Part shown: positions 44,764-54,177 of the stretch, one piece after another
Layout: every line of letters begins with the position of its first letter
Numbering within the stretch: position 1 is the first letter of the stretch
Program-made: the position numbers and the translations under genes
Source of the DNA: Janthinobacterium sp. 1_2014MBL_MicDiv
GTDB lineage: Bacteria > Pseudomonadota > Gammaproteobacteria > Burkholderiales > Burkholderiaceae_D
DNA length: 64,000 bases
Reading direction: 5' to 3'
Assembly: GCF_001865675.1 (NCBI RefSeq)
Contig: NZ_CP011319.1
Coordinates: 2,914,001 to 2,978,000, forward strand
The notes under the pieces: generated by a model
The model's database searches: none
What the model saw: the letters and a program-made list of their open reading frames with translations, nothing else
Told to the model about the DNA's origin: nothing

Positions 44764-46119
44764 CTACCTGATGCCGTGGTGCCCCATCAAGTCATACAGG
44801 GTGGGCCGGCTCACGCCCAGCAGTTCGGCCGCCTTGGCGATATTGCCGTCGGCGCGGGCCAGCGCGCGCACCATCACCTTGTATTCGGCCGCTTCGCGGG
44901 CCTGGCGCAGGTTGATGGCGTCGTCCACGGGCGCGGCCTGGGCGCTGGCAGGCAAGCCCAGGTCGTCGGCCGCGATCTGCGGCCCGTCGCTCATGATGAC
45001 GGCGCGCTTGATGCAATTCTCCACTTCGCGCACATTGCCGGGCCAGCCATACGCTTCGATCAGCTGCAGCGCGCCGGCGCTGAAATGCAGGTTGCTGCGG
45101 CCTTCGCTGGCGCAGAACTTGTTCTTGAAATGGTGGGCCAGCAAGGCCGCGTCGCCGGCCCGCTCGCGCAGGGGCGGGATGCGCAGCACGATTTCGCTGA
45201 GCCGGTAAAACAGGTCTTCGCGAAAACGCCCCTGCTCGGCCAGCACCTTCAGATCCTGGTGCGTGGCGCAGACGATGCGCACGTCGACGGCGATCTCGCC
45301 CCGTCCGCCCACGCGCTCGATGACCCGTTCCTGCAAAAAACGCAGCAGCTTCGCCTGCAGCGCCATCGGCATGTCGCCTATCTCGTCGAGAAAGAAGGTG
45401 CCGCCGTGGGCCAGTTCGATCTTGCCCAGGGTTTGCCGCGCCGCGCCCGTAAACGCGCCCCGTTCATAGCCGAACAGCTCGCTTTCCAGCAGGTTTTCGG
45501 GGATGGCCGCGCAATTGATGGCGACGAAGCGCTGCGCGTGGCGGCTGGACAGCGCGTGCAAGCCGCGCGCCACCAGTTCCTTGCCGCTGCCCGAGTCGCC
45601 CAGCAGCATCACGCTGGCCGACGAAGGCGCCACTTTTTCCACGCTGCGGCACAGTTTCAGCATGCCGGGATCGCGGCTGACGATGCCGGCCAATGGCGAG
45701 TCCGCCTGGGTTTGCAGCATGCGGCGGTTTTCCTGCTGCATCGCGTGCAGATAAAAGGCGCGGGCGATGACGAGGCCCAGCATGTCGGCGTCGAACGGTT
45801 TCTGGTGGAAATCGTAGGCGCCCAGGGCGATGGCTTTCAAGGCATGCGCGCGTTCCTGGTTGCCCGAGAGGACGATGACCTTCGTGTCCGGCGCCAGCGC
45901 GAGGATCAGCTGCAAGGTGGCCAGCCCTTCCGTGGCGCCGTCGGGGTCGGGCGGCAAGCCCAGGTCCATCGTCACGACGGCCGGCTGGTGGCGCCGCACC
46001 AGCGCCAGCGCCGCCTCGCGCTCGCCCGCCAGCAACACCTCGTAGGCATCGAAACTCCAGTGCAGCTGCTTTTGCAGGCCGGGGTCGTCTTCGATGACGA
46101 GTAATTTCTGCTTGGCCAT
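44764..46119 (-). CDS. prsR: PEP-CTERM system response regulator PrsR (sigma-54-dependent)
   Basis: 451 residues. Receiver domain with the phosphoacceptor Asp in VVTMDLGLPPDPDG; AAA+ sigma-54 activator domain with GDSGSGKELVARGLHALS (Walker A), ESELFGYERGAFTGA (sigma-54 contact loop) and GGTFFLDEIGDMP; C-terminal Fis-type HTH (NIAKAAELLGVSRPTLYDLM). The extended DPDGATEGL in the receiver is characteristic of the exosortase-associated group (TIGR02915 type, from memory). AAAGGACAAGC precedes the ATG at 46119, 15 bases after the kinase stop. Known family members activate PEP-CTERM genes from sigma-54 promoters; none of those targets is recognisable in the window. Confidence 0.93.
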   Translation of the reverse strand: MAKQKLLVIEDDPGLQKQLHWSFDAYEVLLAGEREAALALVRRHQPAVVTMDLGLPPDPDGATEGLATLQLILALAPDTKVIVLSGNQERAHALKAIALGAYDFHQKPFDADMLGLVIARAFYLHAMQQENRRMLQTQADSPLAGIVSRDPGMLKLCRSVEKVAPSSASVMLLGDSGSGKELVARGLHALSSRHAQRFVAINCAAIPENLLESELFGYERGAFTGAARQTLGKIELAHGGTFFLDEIGDMPMALQAKLLRFLQERVIERVGGRGEIAVDVRIVCATHQDLKVLAEQGRFREDLFYRLSEIVLRIPPLRERAGDAALLAHHFKNKFCASEGRSNLHFSAGALQLIEAYGWPGNVREVENCIKRAVIMSDGPQIAADDLGLPASAQAAPVDDAINLRQAREAAEYKVMVRALARADGNIAKAAELLGVSRPTLYDLMGHHGIR

Positions 46120-46134
46120 GCTTGTCCTTTCCAT

Positions 46135-48186
46135 TCACGCGGCATGCAGCGGCAGGATCACGCGAAACGTCGTGCCCACCTGCGGCGCGCTGCGCACTTC
46201 CAGGCTGCCGCCCACTTCGCGCAGGTATTCGCGGCTTTCGAACACGCCGATGCCCATGCCGGCCGTCTTCGTCGTGTCGAAGGGCTTGAACAGGCGCTCG
46301 CGGATGAACTGCTCGCTCATGCCCTGCCCCGTATCGTCAAGCTCGACCACGGCCGTCTGGCGCTCGCGCAACAGGCGCACGGCCACCTGGCCATCGCTGG
46401 CCGTGGCTTCGATGGCGTTCTGGATCAGATGGCCGAGCACCCGCTCGAGGCGCGCGCGGTTGGCCAGCACCGTCAGTTCGCCGTCGACGATCTCCAGCCG
46501 CGGCGCGGGCGCCAGGCTGGCCTTGGCCGCCACGGCCTGGCGCAGCAAGCCGTCGAGGCGCAGCGGCGCCGGCGCTTCCGGCGTCTCGCCGCGCGCCAGC
46601 TTTTGCAGCAGGGTCTTCATTTTTTGCACGGAATGGTCCAGGGTACCCAGCATGTCTTCCTGGAAGGCGGGATTGGCGCGGTGCTTTTCCGCATTGCTTA
46701 ACAGCAAGGACAGCTGGAACACGAGGTTTTTCAGGTCATGCACGATGAAGGTCGACATGCGGTTGAACGATTCGAACTGGCGCGACACCATCAGCGAGTC
46801 CAGCGATTCGCGGTGCGCCAGGTAACTGGCGGCCTGGCTGCCGGCAATTTTCAGCACGTCGCGGATTTCCCAGTTCAGGCCGATGGCCGTGCGGGGCCGC
46901 GCCAGCGCCACGAAGGCGAACAGCTGGCCATGCAGGGTCAGCGGCACCAGCAGCCACACATTGGGCAAGGCCAGCAGCGCCGGCGGCAAGGCCAGGCCGG
47001 CGTACTGGCGCGGATTGCCCTGGCAGTCGGGCACGTCGATCACCCACTGGCGCGCCTCGAGGAACTGGCACAGGCTGCCCGCCGCCGGTTCGCTCCAGGC
47101 CGGCGGCGGCCAGTTCCAGCTGGCGGCCGGTGCAAACAGCCCTTGCTCGCGCAAGATCCACAGCGCGCCGGCCGGGCTTTCCACCAGCTGCGCCACGGCC
47201 TGGATGGCCCGCTCGCCCAGCGCCGGGCCATCCTCGGACAGGGCGCGCGTAAAGCGCAGCCATTCCTCGCGGTAATCGAAGATGGCGTTATAAAAATGCT
47301 TGTTGATGCTGACCTTGAGCTTGGCGCGCAAGCTGCCCGAAAACAGCACGCCGGCCAGCAGCAGGCCTGCGCCGCCCAGATAAGCCATCTGCATCAAGGA
47401 ACCCCAGGTGCCGCCGAAATAGCGTAAATAATAGGCGCTGGCCGCCATCGCCAGCAGATAGATGGCCGAGCCGAGCAAGGCGGCCGAGCGGTACAGCATC
47501 TGCCGCGAGACGGACAGGCCCAGGGCCCAGCCCGGATTGCGCGCGGCGGATACGGCCAGCATCGGTGCGCACAGGGCGTCGACGATGCCGCGCGCGGCCC
47601 AGATATCGTCGTTAATCGTGCGGAACAGCAAGGCATCGCTGTACAGGTAGAAATCGTAGGCAAACAGGCCGCCCACGCCCAGGCAGGCGAACTTGATGCC
47701 CCAGCGCTTGAGCGGCGGCGTATTGCGGTACCACTGTTCCACCAGCAGCATGCCCAGCACGGCCAGCAACAGGCGGCTGACGCTGGCGATGATGCGCGCC
47801 GGCAAAGGCAACGCCAGCCACGACGAGGCCAGCGCGGACAGCCCGGGCGCCAGCGCCGTGAGGACGACGCCGGCCAGCACGAGGCGCAGGCGGGGACGCG
47901 ACGGCTCGACCAGCAACAGCACGAACACCAGCCAGGCCAGGGTGCGCAGCATTTCCAGCGCATCGCCGGCCAGCACAATGCGGTGTCCCAGCAGCACCAG
48001 CACCACCGTGCCCGTCGCCCACGCGCCCGTGGCCAGGCAGGCGACGAGCAAGGCGCGCACGTTCTGCCGCGCGCGCCAGTTGCTGATGAGCAGCAAGGCC
48101 AGCGCGAAGAAGGCCAGCGACGCCAATCCATGGCTGAGCGCTGCCGCATCGGCCGCCGCCAGCCACGCCGACTGTTCCCGCATCAT
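46135..48186 (-). CDS. prsK: XrtA/PEP-CTERM system histidine kinase PrsK
   Basis: 683 residues. Eight to nine membrane segments occupy residues 15-300; a GAF-like domain follows (about 315-455); FIVHDLKNLVFQLSLLLSNA carries the phosphorylated His, and LGHLIQNAIEA, DDTGQGM and GIGVFESREYLREVGG form the ATP-binding domain. The multi-TM plus GAF layout is that of PrsK. Start ATG at 48186 overlaps the sugar-transferase stop (ATGA). Partner of PrsR encoded 15 bases downstream. Confidence 0.93.
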   Translation of the reverse strand: MMREQSAWLAAADAAALSHGLASLAFFALALLLISNWRARQNVRALLVACLATGAWATGTVVLVLLGHRIVLAGDALEMLRTLAWLVFVLLLVEPSRPRLRLVLAGVVLTALAPGLSALASSWLALPLPARIIASVSRLLLAVLGMLLVEQWYRNTPPLKRWGIKFACLGVGGLFAYDFYLYSDALLFRTINDDIWAARGIVDALCAPMLAVSAARNPGWALGLSVSRQMLYRSAALLGSAIYLLAMAASAYYLRYFGGTWGSLMQMAYLGGAGLLLAGVLFSGSLRAKLKVSINKHFYNAIFDYREEWLRFTRALSEDGPALGERAIQAVAQLVESPAGALWILREQGLFAPAASWNWPPPAWSEPAAGSLCQFLEARQWVIDVPDCQGNPRQYAGLALPPALLALPNVWLLVPLTLHGQLFAFVALARPRTAIGLNWEIRDVLKIAGSQAASYLAHRESLDSLMVSRQFESFNRMSTFIVHDLKNLVFQLSLLLSNAEKHRANPAFQEDMLGTLDHSVQKMKTLLQKLARGETPEAPAPLRLDGLLRQAVAAKASLAPAPRLEIVDGELTVLANRARLERVLGHLIQNAIEATASDGQVAVRLLRERQTAVVELDDTGQGMSEQFIRERLFKPFDTTKTAGMGIGVFESREYLREVGGSLEVRSAPQVGTTFRVILPLHAA

Positions 48187-49571
48187 CGGCCGCCCTTGCC
48201 AAACAGCACCACCTGCACCGTGTCGAGCAGGATCAGCAGGTCGAGGAACAGGCTATTGTTTTTGACGTAATACAGGTCGTATTGCAGCTTTTTCACGGCA
48301 TCGTCGACGGAGGCGCCATATTGGTAGCGCACCTGCGCCAGGCCCGTGATGCCGGGCTTGATACTGTGGCGAATGTTGTAGTACGGAACCTGTTCCTTGA
48401 GCTGCTCGACGAAGTAGGCGCGCTCGGGACGCGGTCCCACGAAGCTCATCTCGCCGCGAAACACATTGAGCACCTGCGGCAGCTCGTCGATGCGCAGCTT
48501 GCGGATGAACTGGCCCACGCGCGTGACGCGGGCATCGTTGGCCAGCGCCCAGAGGGGCGTCCCGTCGCGCTCGGCATCGCTGCGCATGCTGCGAAATTTC
48601 AGCACATGGAAGGGCAAGCCGTCGCGCCCCACCCTTTCCTGCTGGTAAAACACGGGGCCGCCATCCTCCAGGCGGATGCAGGCGGCCGTCACCAGCATCA
48701 CGGGCAGCGCGGCCAGGCAGATGACGCTGCTGGCGGCCAGGTCGAACAAACGCTTCGAGGCGGCGCGGAAAAAGCTCTGGTCGAAGCCGCCGCCATAGAT
48801 CAGATAGCTGGGCTGCAGGGAATCGATGCGGATCTGGCACGCTTCGCGCTCGAAAAACGTGGCCGCGTCGATCACTTTCACGCCGCCCAGCGCGCATTCG
48901 AGCAATTGCTTGCCGGGAAACGCGCCATTGCGCCGGTCGCTGACGGAGACGACGATCTCGTGCGCGTCATGGCGCTGCGCCATGGCCAGCAGCGACGGTC
49001 CGGATGGCAGCAGCGCCGAGGCCGGCACGCAGCATTGCTCACCGGCCACATCAATGCATCCCACCACCGTGAACTGGTGGAAACCGATCTTGCTGGCCGC
49101 CAACTCCATGCATTCGCGCGCCAGCGCCCCGCCACCCACCAGGATCAGCCGGCCTTCCATCAGCGCCGATTGCGAGGACTTGAACACGACCAGGCGCGCC
49201 AGCAGCACGCCGATGGCGCCCAAACCGAAGATCAGCACGCCGCCGCGCCCGAAATGCAGCGCGGGGATGAAGCGCACCAGCAGGCTGAGCACGGCAAAAC
49301 CCAGCGCGAACGAGGGCAGGATGCGCAATAAAGTGTTGCGGATGTCGTCGCGCGAGCGGTGCTGGTACATGCCCAGGGTGCTCATGCTCAGGACGATGAC
49401 CAGCGCGAAGATCGACGACGACAGGTACACCTCGCCCAGCCTCACCAGGCGGCTGCCATCCGCCAGCCACAGCAGGGACGTCAGGGTGGCCGACAGCAGC
49501 AGGATCAGGATTTCCAGCAACAGCAGGATGAATGCCGTTTTTGACACGTAATGGCTGAAGATGCGGATCAT
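48183..49571 (-). CDS. Undecaprenyl-phosphate sugar transferase, XrtA-associated (EpsB-like)
   Basis: 462 residues. Four to five N-terminal membrane segments, a Rossmann-like middle domain (GRLILVGGGALAREC) and the bacterial sugar-transferase domain from about residue 275 (KRLFDLAASSVICLAALPVMLV, QERVGRDGLPFHVLKFRSMR, LRIDELPQVLNVFRGEMSFVGPRPE). This is the polyisoprenyl-phosphate hexose-1-phosphate transferase that starts repeat-unit synthesis (TIGR03013 type, from memory). AGGGGGACCAC precedes the ATG at 49571. It heads the operon with prsK and prsR and supplies the initiating step missing from the main EPS locus inside this window. Confidence 0.93.
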   Translation of the reverse strand: MIRIFSHYVSKTAFILLLLEILILLLSATLTSLLWLADGSRLVRLGEVYLSSSIFALVIVLSMSTLGMYQHRSRDDIRNTLLRILPSFALGFAVLSLLVRFIPALHFGRGGVLIFGLGAIGVLLARLVVFKSSQSALMEGRLILVGGGALARECMELAASKIGFHQFTVVGCIDVAGEQCCVPASALLPSGPSLLAMAQRHDAHEIVVSVSDRRNGAFPGKQLLECALGGVKVIDAATFFEREACQIRIDSLQPSYLIYGGGFDQSFFRAASKRLFDLAASSVICLAALPVMLVTAACIRLEDGGPVFYQQERVGRDGLPFHVLKFRSMRSDAERDGTPLWALANDARVTRVGQFIRKLRIDELPQVLNVFRGEMSFVGPRPERAYFVEQLKEQVPYYNIRHSIKPGITGLAQVRYQYGASVDDAVKKLQYDLYYVKNNSLFLDLLILLDTVQVVLFGKGGR

Positions 49572-49742
49572 GTGGTCCCCCTGCGGCAAGAAGCGGCCCG
49601 GACCGGCAAGCCATGCATGCGGCCATGCGCGCGGCGGTCCGATACCCGTCTTCTCATCATGGCGGACTGTTCCGCGCAAGCATTGATGCGCCACAAGCTA
49701 CGGCTGCGGCTATCTTTCGCTTGCAGAATTTATCTCAACACA

Positions 49743-49771
49743 TTACCGAATGGGGGGAAATGGAATATAGT
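49743..49771 (+). promoter_or_regulatory. Candidate sigma-70 promoter of nadB
   Basis: TTACCG (49743-49748), a 17-base spacer and TATAGT (49766-49771) lie 28 bases upstream of the nadB ATG. The -10 matches five of six positions; the -35 is weak. Confidence 0.5.
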
Positions 49772-49799
49772 ATGCTTCCCCTAAAAAAAGATAAATGTC

Positions 49800-51413
49800 A
49801 TGAAATTTGATGTAGCGATTGTCGGCAGTGGCCTGGCGGGTTTATCGGTTGCACTGCATTTAGCTGAGACGCGCACCGTCGCGATCATTTCCAAACGCGC
49901 GCTGCTCGACGGCGCCAGCAACTGGGCGCAAGGGGGCATCGCGGCCGTGCTGGACTCGGGCGACAGCCACCAGCAGCACATCGAAGACACCCTGATCGCC
50001 GGTGGCGGCCTGTGCGACGAGAGCGCCACGCGCTACATCGTCGAACACGGCCGCGAAGCGATCGAATGGCTGATCGAGCAAGGCGTGCCGTTCACGCGCG
50101 ACGCCACGGCCGAACTGGGCTTCCACCTGACCCGCGAAGGCGGACACAGCCAGCGTCGCATCATCCACGCGGCCGACGCCACCGGCCACGCCGTGCAAGT
50201 CACTTTGGAAGAAAAGGTGCGTGCCCACCCGAACATCACCTTGTTCGAACACCATTGCGCAATCGACCTCATCACCTCCGACAAGCTGGGCATGAAGCCC
50301 ACCCAGCGCAACGCCCAACCCCATTGCCACGGCCTCTACGTGCAGGATGAGCAAACGGGCAAGGTCCTGACCTTTGCCGCCGAGCACACCGTGCTGGCCA
50401 CGGGCGGCGCCGGCAAGGTGTATTTATATACAACGAATCCCGACACGGCCAGCGGCGACGGCATCGCCATGGCCTGGCGCGCCGGCTGCCGCGTGTCGAA
50501 CATGGAATTCATCCAGTTCCACCCGACCTGCCTGTACCACCCGTACGCCAAGTCCTTCCTGATCACCGAAGCCATCCGTGGCGAAGGCGGCTTGCTGAAG
50601 CTGCCGCCTGAAGCGGGCGCGGCGGCCGGCCAGCGCTTCATGCTGGCCCACGACGAGCGGGCCGAACTGGCGCCGCGCGACGTGGTGGCGCGCGCCATCG
50701 ACTTCGAGATCAAGAAGCGCGGCCTCGATTACGTACACCTGGACATCAGCCACAAGCCGGCCGAATTCCTCATCGAACACTTCCCGACCATTTACGCGCG
50801 CTGCCTGGAACTGGGCATCGACATCACCAAGCAGCCGATTCCCATCGTGCCGGCCGCCCACTACACGTGCGGCGGCGTCGTCACGGACCTGTCCGGCCGC
50901 GCCGACTTGCCGGGCCTGTATGCCGTGGGCGAGACGGCGTGCACGGGCTTGCATGGCGCAAACCGCCTGGCGTCGAATTCCTTGCTGGAATGCATCGTCA
51001 TCGGTCGTGCCTGCGCGCAAGATATCGAAAGCAAGGAAAAGCTGGGCACGCCTTACCTGCCCGACTGGGATGAAAGCCGCGTCACGGACGCGGACGAGGA
51101 AGTGGTGATTTCCCACAATTGGGACGAGCTGCGCCGCTTCATGTGGAATTACGTGGGCATCGTGCGCACGACGAAGCGCCTGGAACGGGCCCAGCACCGC
51201 ATCGCCCTGCTGAAAGAAGAAATCGACGAGTACTACCGCAACTTCCGCATCACGCACGATTTGCTGGAGCTGCGCAATCTCGTCGACGTGGCTTCGATGA
51301 TCGTCAACAGCGCCCTGTCGCGCCGCGAAAGCCGCGGCCTGCACTTCAGCCGCGATTATCCGGAAACCTTACCCAAGGCGATTGCCAGCGTGCTGACGCC
51401 GCCGCACCGGTAA
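49800..51413 (+). CDS. nadB: L-aspartate oxidase
   Basis: 537 residues. VAIVGSGLAGLSVALHLAE is the FAD-binding dinucleotide fold, NWAQGGIAA the flavin loop, and LTREGGHSQRRIIHAADATG the active-site region of the succinate dehydrogenase/NadB flavoprotein family. YAVGETACTGLHGANRLASNSLLECIVIG is the C-terminal FAD block. It oxidises L-aspartate to iminoaspartate for NAD synthesis. nadA and nadC are not adjacent. The ribosome-binding site is weak. Confidence 0.95.
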   Translation: MKFDVAIVGSGLAGLSVALHLAETRTVAIISKRALLDGASNWAQGGIAAVLDSGDSHQQHIEDTLIAGGGLCDESATRYIVEHGREAIEWLIEQGVPFTRDATAELGFHLTREGGHSQRRIIHAADATGHAVQVTLEEKVRAHPNITLFEHHCAIDLITSDKLGMKPTQRNAQPHCHGLYVQDEQTGKVLTFAAEHTVLATGGAGKVYLYTTNPDTASGDGIAMAWRAGCRVSNMEFIQFHPTCLYHPYAKSFLITEAIRGEGGLLKLPPEAGAAAGQRFMLAHDERAELAPRDVVARAIDFEIKKRGLDYVHLDISHKPAEFLIEHFPTIYARCLELGIDITKQPIPIVPAAHYTCGGVVTDLSGRADLPGLYAVGETACTGLHGANRLASNSLLECIVIGRACAQDIESKEKLGTPYLPDWDESRVTDADEEVVISHNWDELRRFMWNYVGIVRTTKRLERAQHRIALLKEEIDEYYRNFRITHDLLELRNLVDVASMIVNSALSRRESRGLHFSRDYPETLPKAIASVLTPPHR

Positions 51414-51419
51414 ATGCAG

Positions 51420-51448
51420 GGGAATGCGTGCCGACCGCGCGCATTCCC
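51420..51448. terminator. Hairpin between nadB and the convergent MORN gene
   Basis: GGGAATGCG (51420-51428) pairs with CGCATTCCC (51440-51448) around 11 bases, filling the space between the two convergent stop codons. The flanking T content is low, so it may work bidirectionally but weakly. Confidence 0.55.
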
Positions 51449-52837
51449 TCACTCTTGCGGCTGCTCAGGCTGCTCCGGCATTACCACCTCAATTCCATCC
51501 TCCGTGTAGGAAAACTTGGCGGACTCGCCCGTGCATTCCCCCTGCGGCTCGTCGGCCACATAGCGGCATTCGCTTTCCACGCTGCCATCTGCGCGCCAGT
51601 GGCGGGTCCAGCCCTGGCGCTCGCCATCGACATACTCGATCAGCTGCTTCGGCTTGCCATTTGCATGCCATGAGCGCAATGCGCCCTCCTCGCGTCCGCC
51701 GGCGTTCCACTGCTTCTGCACGAGCAACACGCCCTGGGGGCTGAACAGTTGTTTACTGCGCAACACGTAGTGACCGCTGTGCGTGTGCCTGCTGGCCACC
51801 TTGCCGTCCGGATAATACTCGACGCTCTCGCCCGCCGGCTTGCCATCGACATAGCTGCCCGTGCTGCGCACCTTGCCATCGGGGAAATAGTCTGTGCTTG
51901 GCCCCGTGATGATGCCGTTGACATACTGCCTGCGGCTTTCCACCTTGCCATCGGGATAAAGCAGCAGCAGTTCGCCATCCGTCTGGCCCTTGAGCTGCGT
52001 CATGCGCGTGCGCAGTTTGCCATCCTGGTCGAACGTTTCCACCAGGCCATCGGCGCGGGCGCCGTTGCGGTAGGTGCGCGATTCGATCAGCTTGCCGCTC
52101 TGGTGGTAAGCCTGTTCCTCCCCCTCCTGCACGCCATTGCGCCACGTGGTACGCATGGATATCTTGCCATCCGGATAATAGCGGGTCTGGATACCCTCCT
52201 GCACGCCGCGCCCGTCCTGCTCCACCTGCATTTCCAGCTGGCCATGCGGGTAATACATGCTGTAGTTGCCCACCAGCTTGCCGCCCAGGTAATCGGGGGC
52301 GTTGACCTGGCCCGTCAGCCGCTTCGGCTCGCCTTCGCGCACGTGATAAATCTCGACTTGCCAGGTGCCGGGCGTCTTGCCTGGCGGCAGCGGTACGACC
52401 AGTGCGTAGCGCGCATGCTCCATGGCCTCGCCGCGCGACAGGTTGTGGTTCAGATAGAGACGGGCCTTGCCATCGGCACAGTGCGCATCGCAGCCGCGCA
52501 GCATGTGGATGACGGGGATGGCATCGGCGCCCGTCCGGTCGGGCGCCGGACAGGCACGCAGGCGTACCAGCAGCGGGTTTCTGTCGCGTATCATGTTGGC
52601 CAGCTCGACCTTCATGACAGCATACTGTTCCTCGCTCAGTCCGATCGACGCGGCATCCATGCGCAGCTGCCGGCCGCCGCAGCCCGTGTCGTCGTCCACG
52701 GTCAGCACGTCGCCACCAATGTTGCCGGGCGCGGCCTTGAGCGCCGTGATCACTTGCCGTTGCACGATCTCGGCCTGGGCCAGCGCCGGCAACAGCAGCA
52801 TGACGCCAACAAGGTGATTTAATTTAAGGCGCGCCAT
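51449..52837 (-). CDS. Exported MORN-repeat protein (YwqK-like), paralogue B
   Basis: 462 residues. Sec signal peptide at 1-22 (ALAQAEIVQRQ). A unique N-terminal domain with paired Cys (GCGGRQLRMDA, RACPAP, RGCDAHC) extends to about residue 190. Eight or more MORN-type repeats follow with the core YYPDGK (YYPDGKISMR, YPDGKVESRRQY, YFPDGKVRSTGSY, YYPDGKVASRH). It ends in an acidic Glu/Gln/Pro tail. YwqK-like MORN proteins are often annotated as antitoxins, but this one is exported. AAAGGAGCAGGC precedes the ATG, which overlaps paralogue A by 19 bases. Last gene of the VWA-PP2C-kinase operon. Confidence 0.85.
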   Translation of the reverse strand: MARLKLNHLVGVMLLLPALAQAEIVQRQVITALKAAPGNIGGDVLTVDDDTGCGGRQLRMDAASIGLSEEQYAVMKVELANMIRDRNPLLVRLRACPAPDRTGADAIPVIHMLRGCDAHCADGKARLYLNHNLSRGEAMEHARYALVVPLPPGKTPGTWQVEIYHVREGEPKRLTGQVNAPDYLGGKLVGNYSMYYPHGQLEMQVEQDGRGVQEGIQTRYYPDGKISMRTTWRNGVQEGEEQAYHQSGKLIESRTYRNGARADGLVETFDQDGKLRTRMTQLKGQTDGELLLLYPDGKVESRRQYVNGIITGPSTDYFPDGKVRSTGSYVDGKPAGESVEYYPDGKVASRHTHSGHYVLRSKQLFSPQGVLLVQKQWNAGGREEGALRSWHANGKPKQLIEYVDGERQGWTRHWRADGSVESECRYVADEPQGECTGESAKFSYTEDGIEVVMPEQPEQPQE

Positions 52838-54168
52838 GCCTGCTCCTTTCGCACGATTTCCGGGGATGGCGACGCTTCGCCGCAACCGTCCTGCGCCTTG
52901 CCGGCCACATACCGGCATTCGCTGTGCAACGTGCCATCCTCGCGCCAGCTGCGGCTCCAGCCGTCGCGCCGGTCATTCACGTAATCGATGGATTGCTCGG
53001 GCTTGCCATTCTCGTACCACGAGCGCGATGTGCCCTGCTCGCGCAGCTGCGCATCCCATTGCCGTTCCAGCACCAGCACGCCCTGGGGGCTGTAGCGCTG
53101 GACGCTGAGCAGCCCGCCCTTGTCGCCATACTGCTGGCGGCTTTGCACCTTGCCGTCCGGATAGAACTCCAGCGCCTCGCCCACAGGTAAATCGTTGACC
53201 TGCGTCATCCTGGCGTGCACGGCGCCATCGGGATAATAATTCGTGCTCACGCCATTGAACTTGCCCTGCCGCATTTCCGCGCGGCTGGAGATTTTCCCAT
53301 CCGGGAAGTATGTGAGCATCTCGCCTTCCATCTTGCCGTCACGCAAAGCGTAACTGCTGCTCAGCTTGCCATTTTCATCGAAGGTTTGCACGGGCCCGTC
53401 GAGCTGCTTGCCGTCGCGGTAGCGGCTCGTCTCGCTCAGCTTGCCCGTCGCGTGATAACGCCGGTGCTCGCCTTCCGGCAAGCCATGGCGCCAGTTGCCG
53501 CGCAGCTCCAGGGTGCCATCAGGAAAGTACTTGCTGCCGATACCGTCTTGCTGGCCTTTGGCATCCTGCGCCACCTGCTTCTCGATCTTGCCATTCGGGT
53601 AATACGTGACATAGCCGCCCACCAGCTCGCCCTGCGCATAGTCGGCGCGGTTGACCTGGCCCGACAGGCGCAGCTTGTGGTCGGCCACGCTGACAATCTC
53701 CACCTTCCACGTGCCTGGGAGTTTGCCTTTCGGCAAAGGCAACAGCAGCACGTTGGCGGCCTTTTCCTGCTCGACGGGGAAGAAGTTCTCGTGCAGGTAC
53801 AGGCGCGCACGGCCATCGGCGCAGGCGGCTGGCGTGCAGGCGGCGATCTCCCGCACGATGGGCACGCTCGCATCCTCCGGGCATTTTTTCACGGTCACGA
53901 GCATGGGCGTCCTGTCGCGGATGCGCCGGGCCAGCTCGGCTTTCAGCGCTGCGTACGGCGCCTCGTCCAGGTTCACCGAGCGCGCATCCATGCGTATCTG
54001 CTTGCCGCCACAGGCCGTCGTGCCCGCAATGGTGTACACATCGCCGCCTTCGCTATCGGGCTCGCCAGCCATGCTGGTCACCACCTGGCGCTGCACGATG
54101 TCCGCCTGCGCCATGCCTGGGCACAGCAAGGAAGCGCCAAGCACGGCGCATATCGTCTTGATTTTCAT
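52819..54168 (-). CDS. Exported MORN-repeat protein (YwqK-like), paralogue A
   Basis: 449 residues. Signal peptide at 1-22 (PGMAQADIVQRQ). It is co-linear with paralogue B: the same Cys-containing N-terminal domain (ACGGKQIRMDA, KKCPED, AACTPAACADG) and the same MORN array (YYPNGKIEKQ, YFPDGTLELRGNW, YFPDGKISSRAEM, FYPDGKVQSRQQY), so the two arose by tandem duplication. The start lies nine bases after the kinase stop. In the periplasm it could meet the TPR/TonB-C-like domain of the kinase. Confidence 0.85.
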   Translation of the reverse strand: MKIKTICAVLGASLLCPGMAQADIVQRQVVTSMAGEPDSEGGDVYTIAGTTACGGKQIRMDARSVNLDEAPYAALKAELARRIRDRTPMLVTVKKCPEDASVPIVREIAACTPAACADGRARLYLHENFFPVEQEKAANVLLLPLPKGKLPGTWKVEIVSVADHKLRLSGQVNRADYAQGELVGGYVTYYPNGKIEKQVAQDAKGQQDGIGSKYFPDGTLELRGNWRHGLPEGEHRRYHATGKLSETSRYRDGKQLDGPVQTFDENGKLSSSYALRDGKMEGEMLTYFPDGKISSRAEMRQGKFNGVSTNYYPDGAVHARMTQVNDLPVGEALEFYPDGKVQSRQQYGDKGGLLSVQRYSPQGVLVLERQWDAQLREQGTSRSWYENGKPEQSIDYVNDRRDGWSRSWREDGTLHSECRYVAGKAQDGCGEASPSPEIVRKEQAWRALN

Positions 54169-54177
54169 GGTATTCCT

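Noticed and set aside
51449..54168. Toxin-antitoxin pair suggested by YwqK-like MORN repeats
   Set aside because: Both proteins are MORN paralogues with Sec signals; neither looks like a toxin, and no YwqJ-type deaminase is adjacent.
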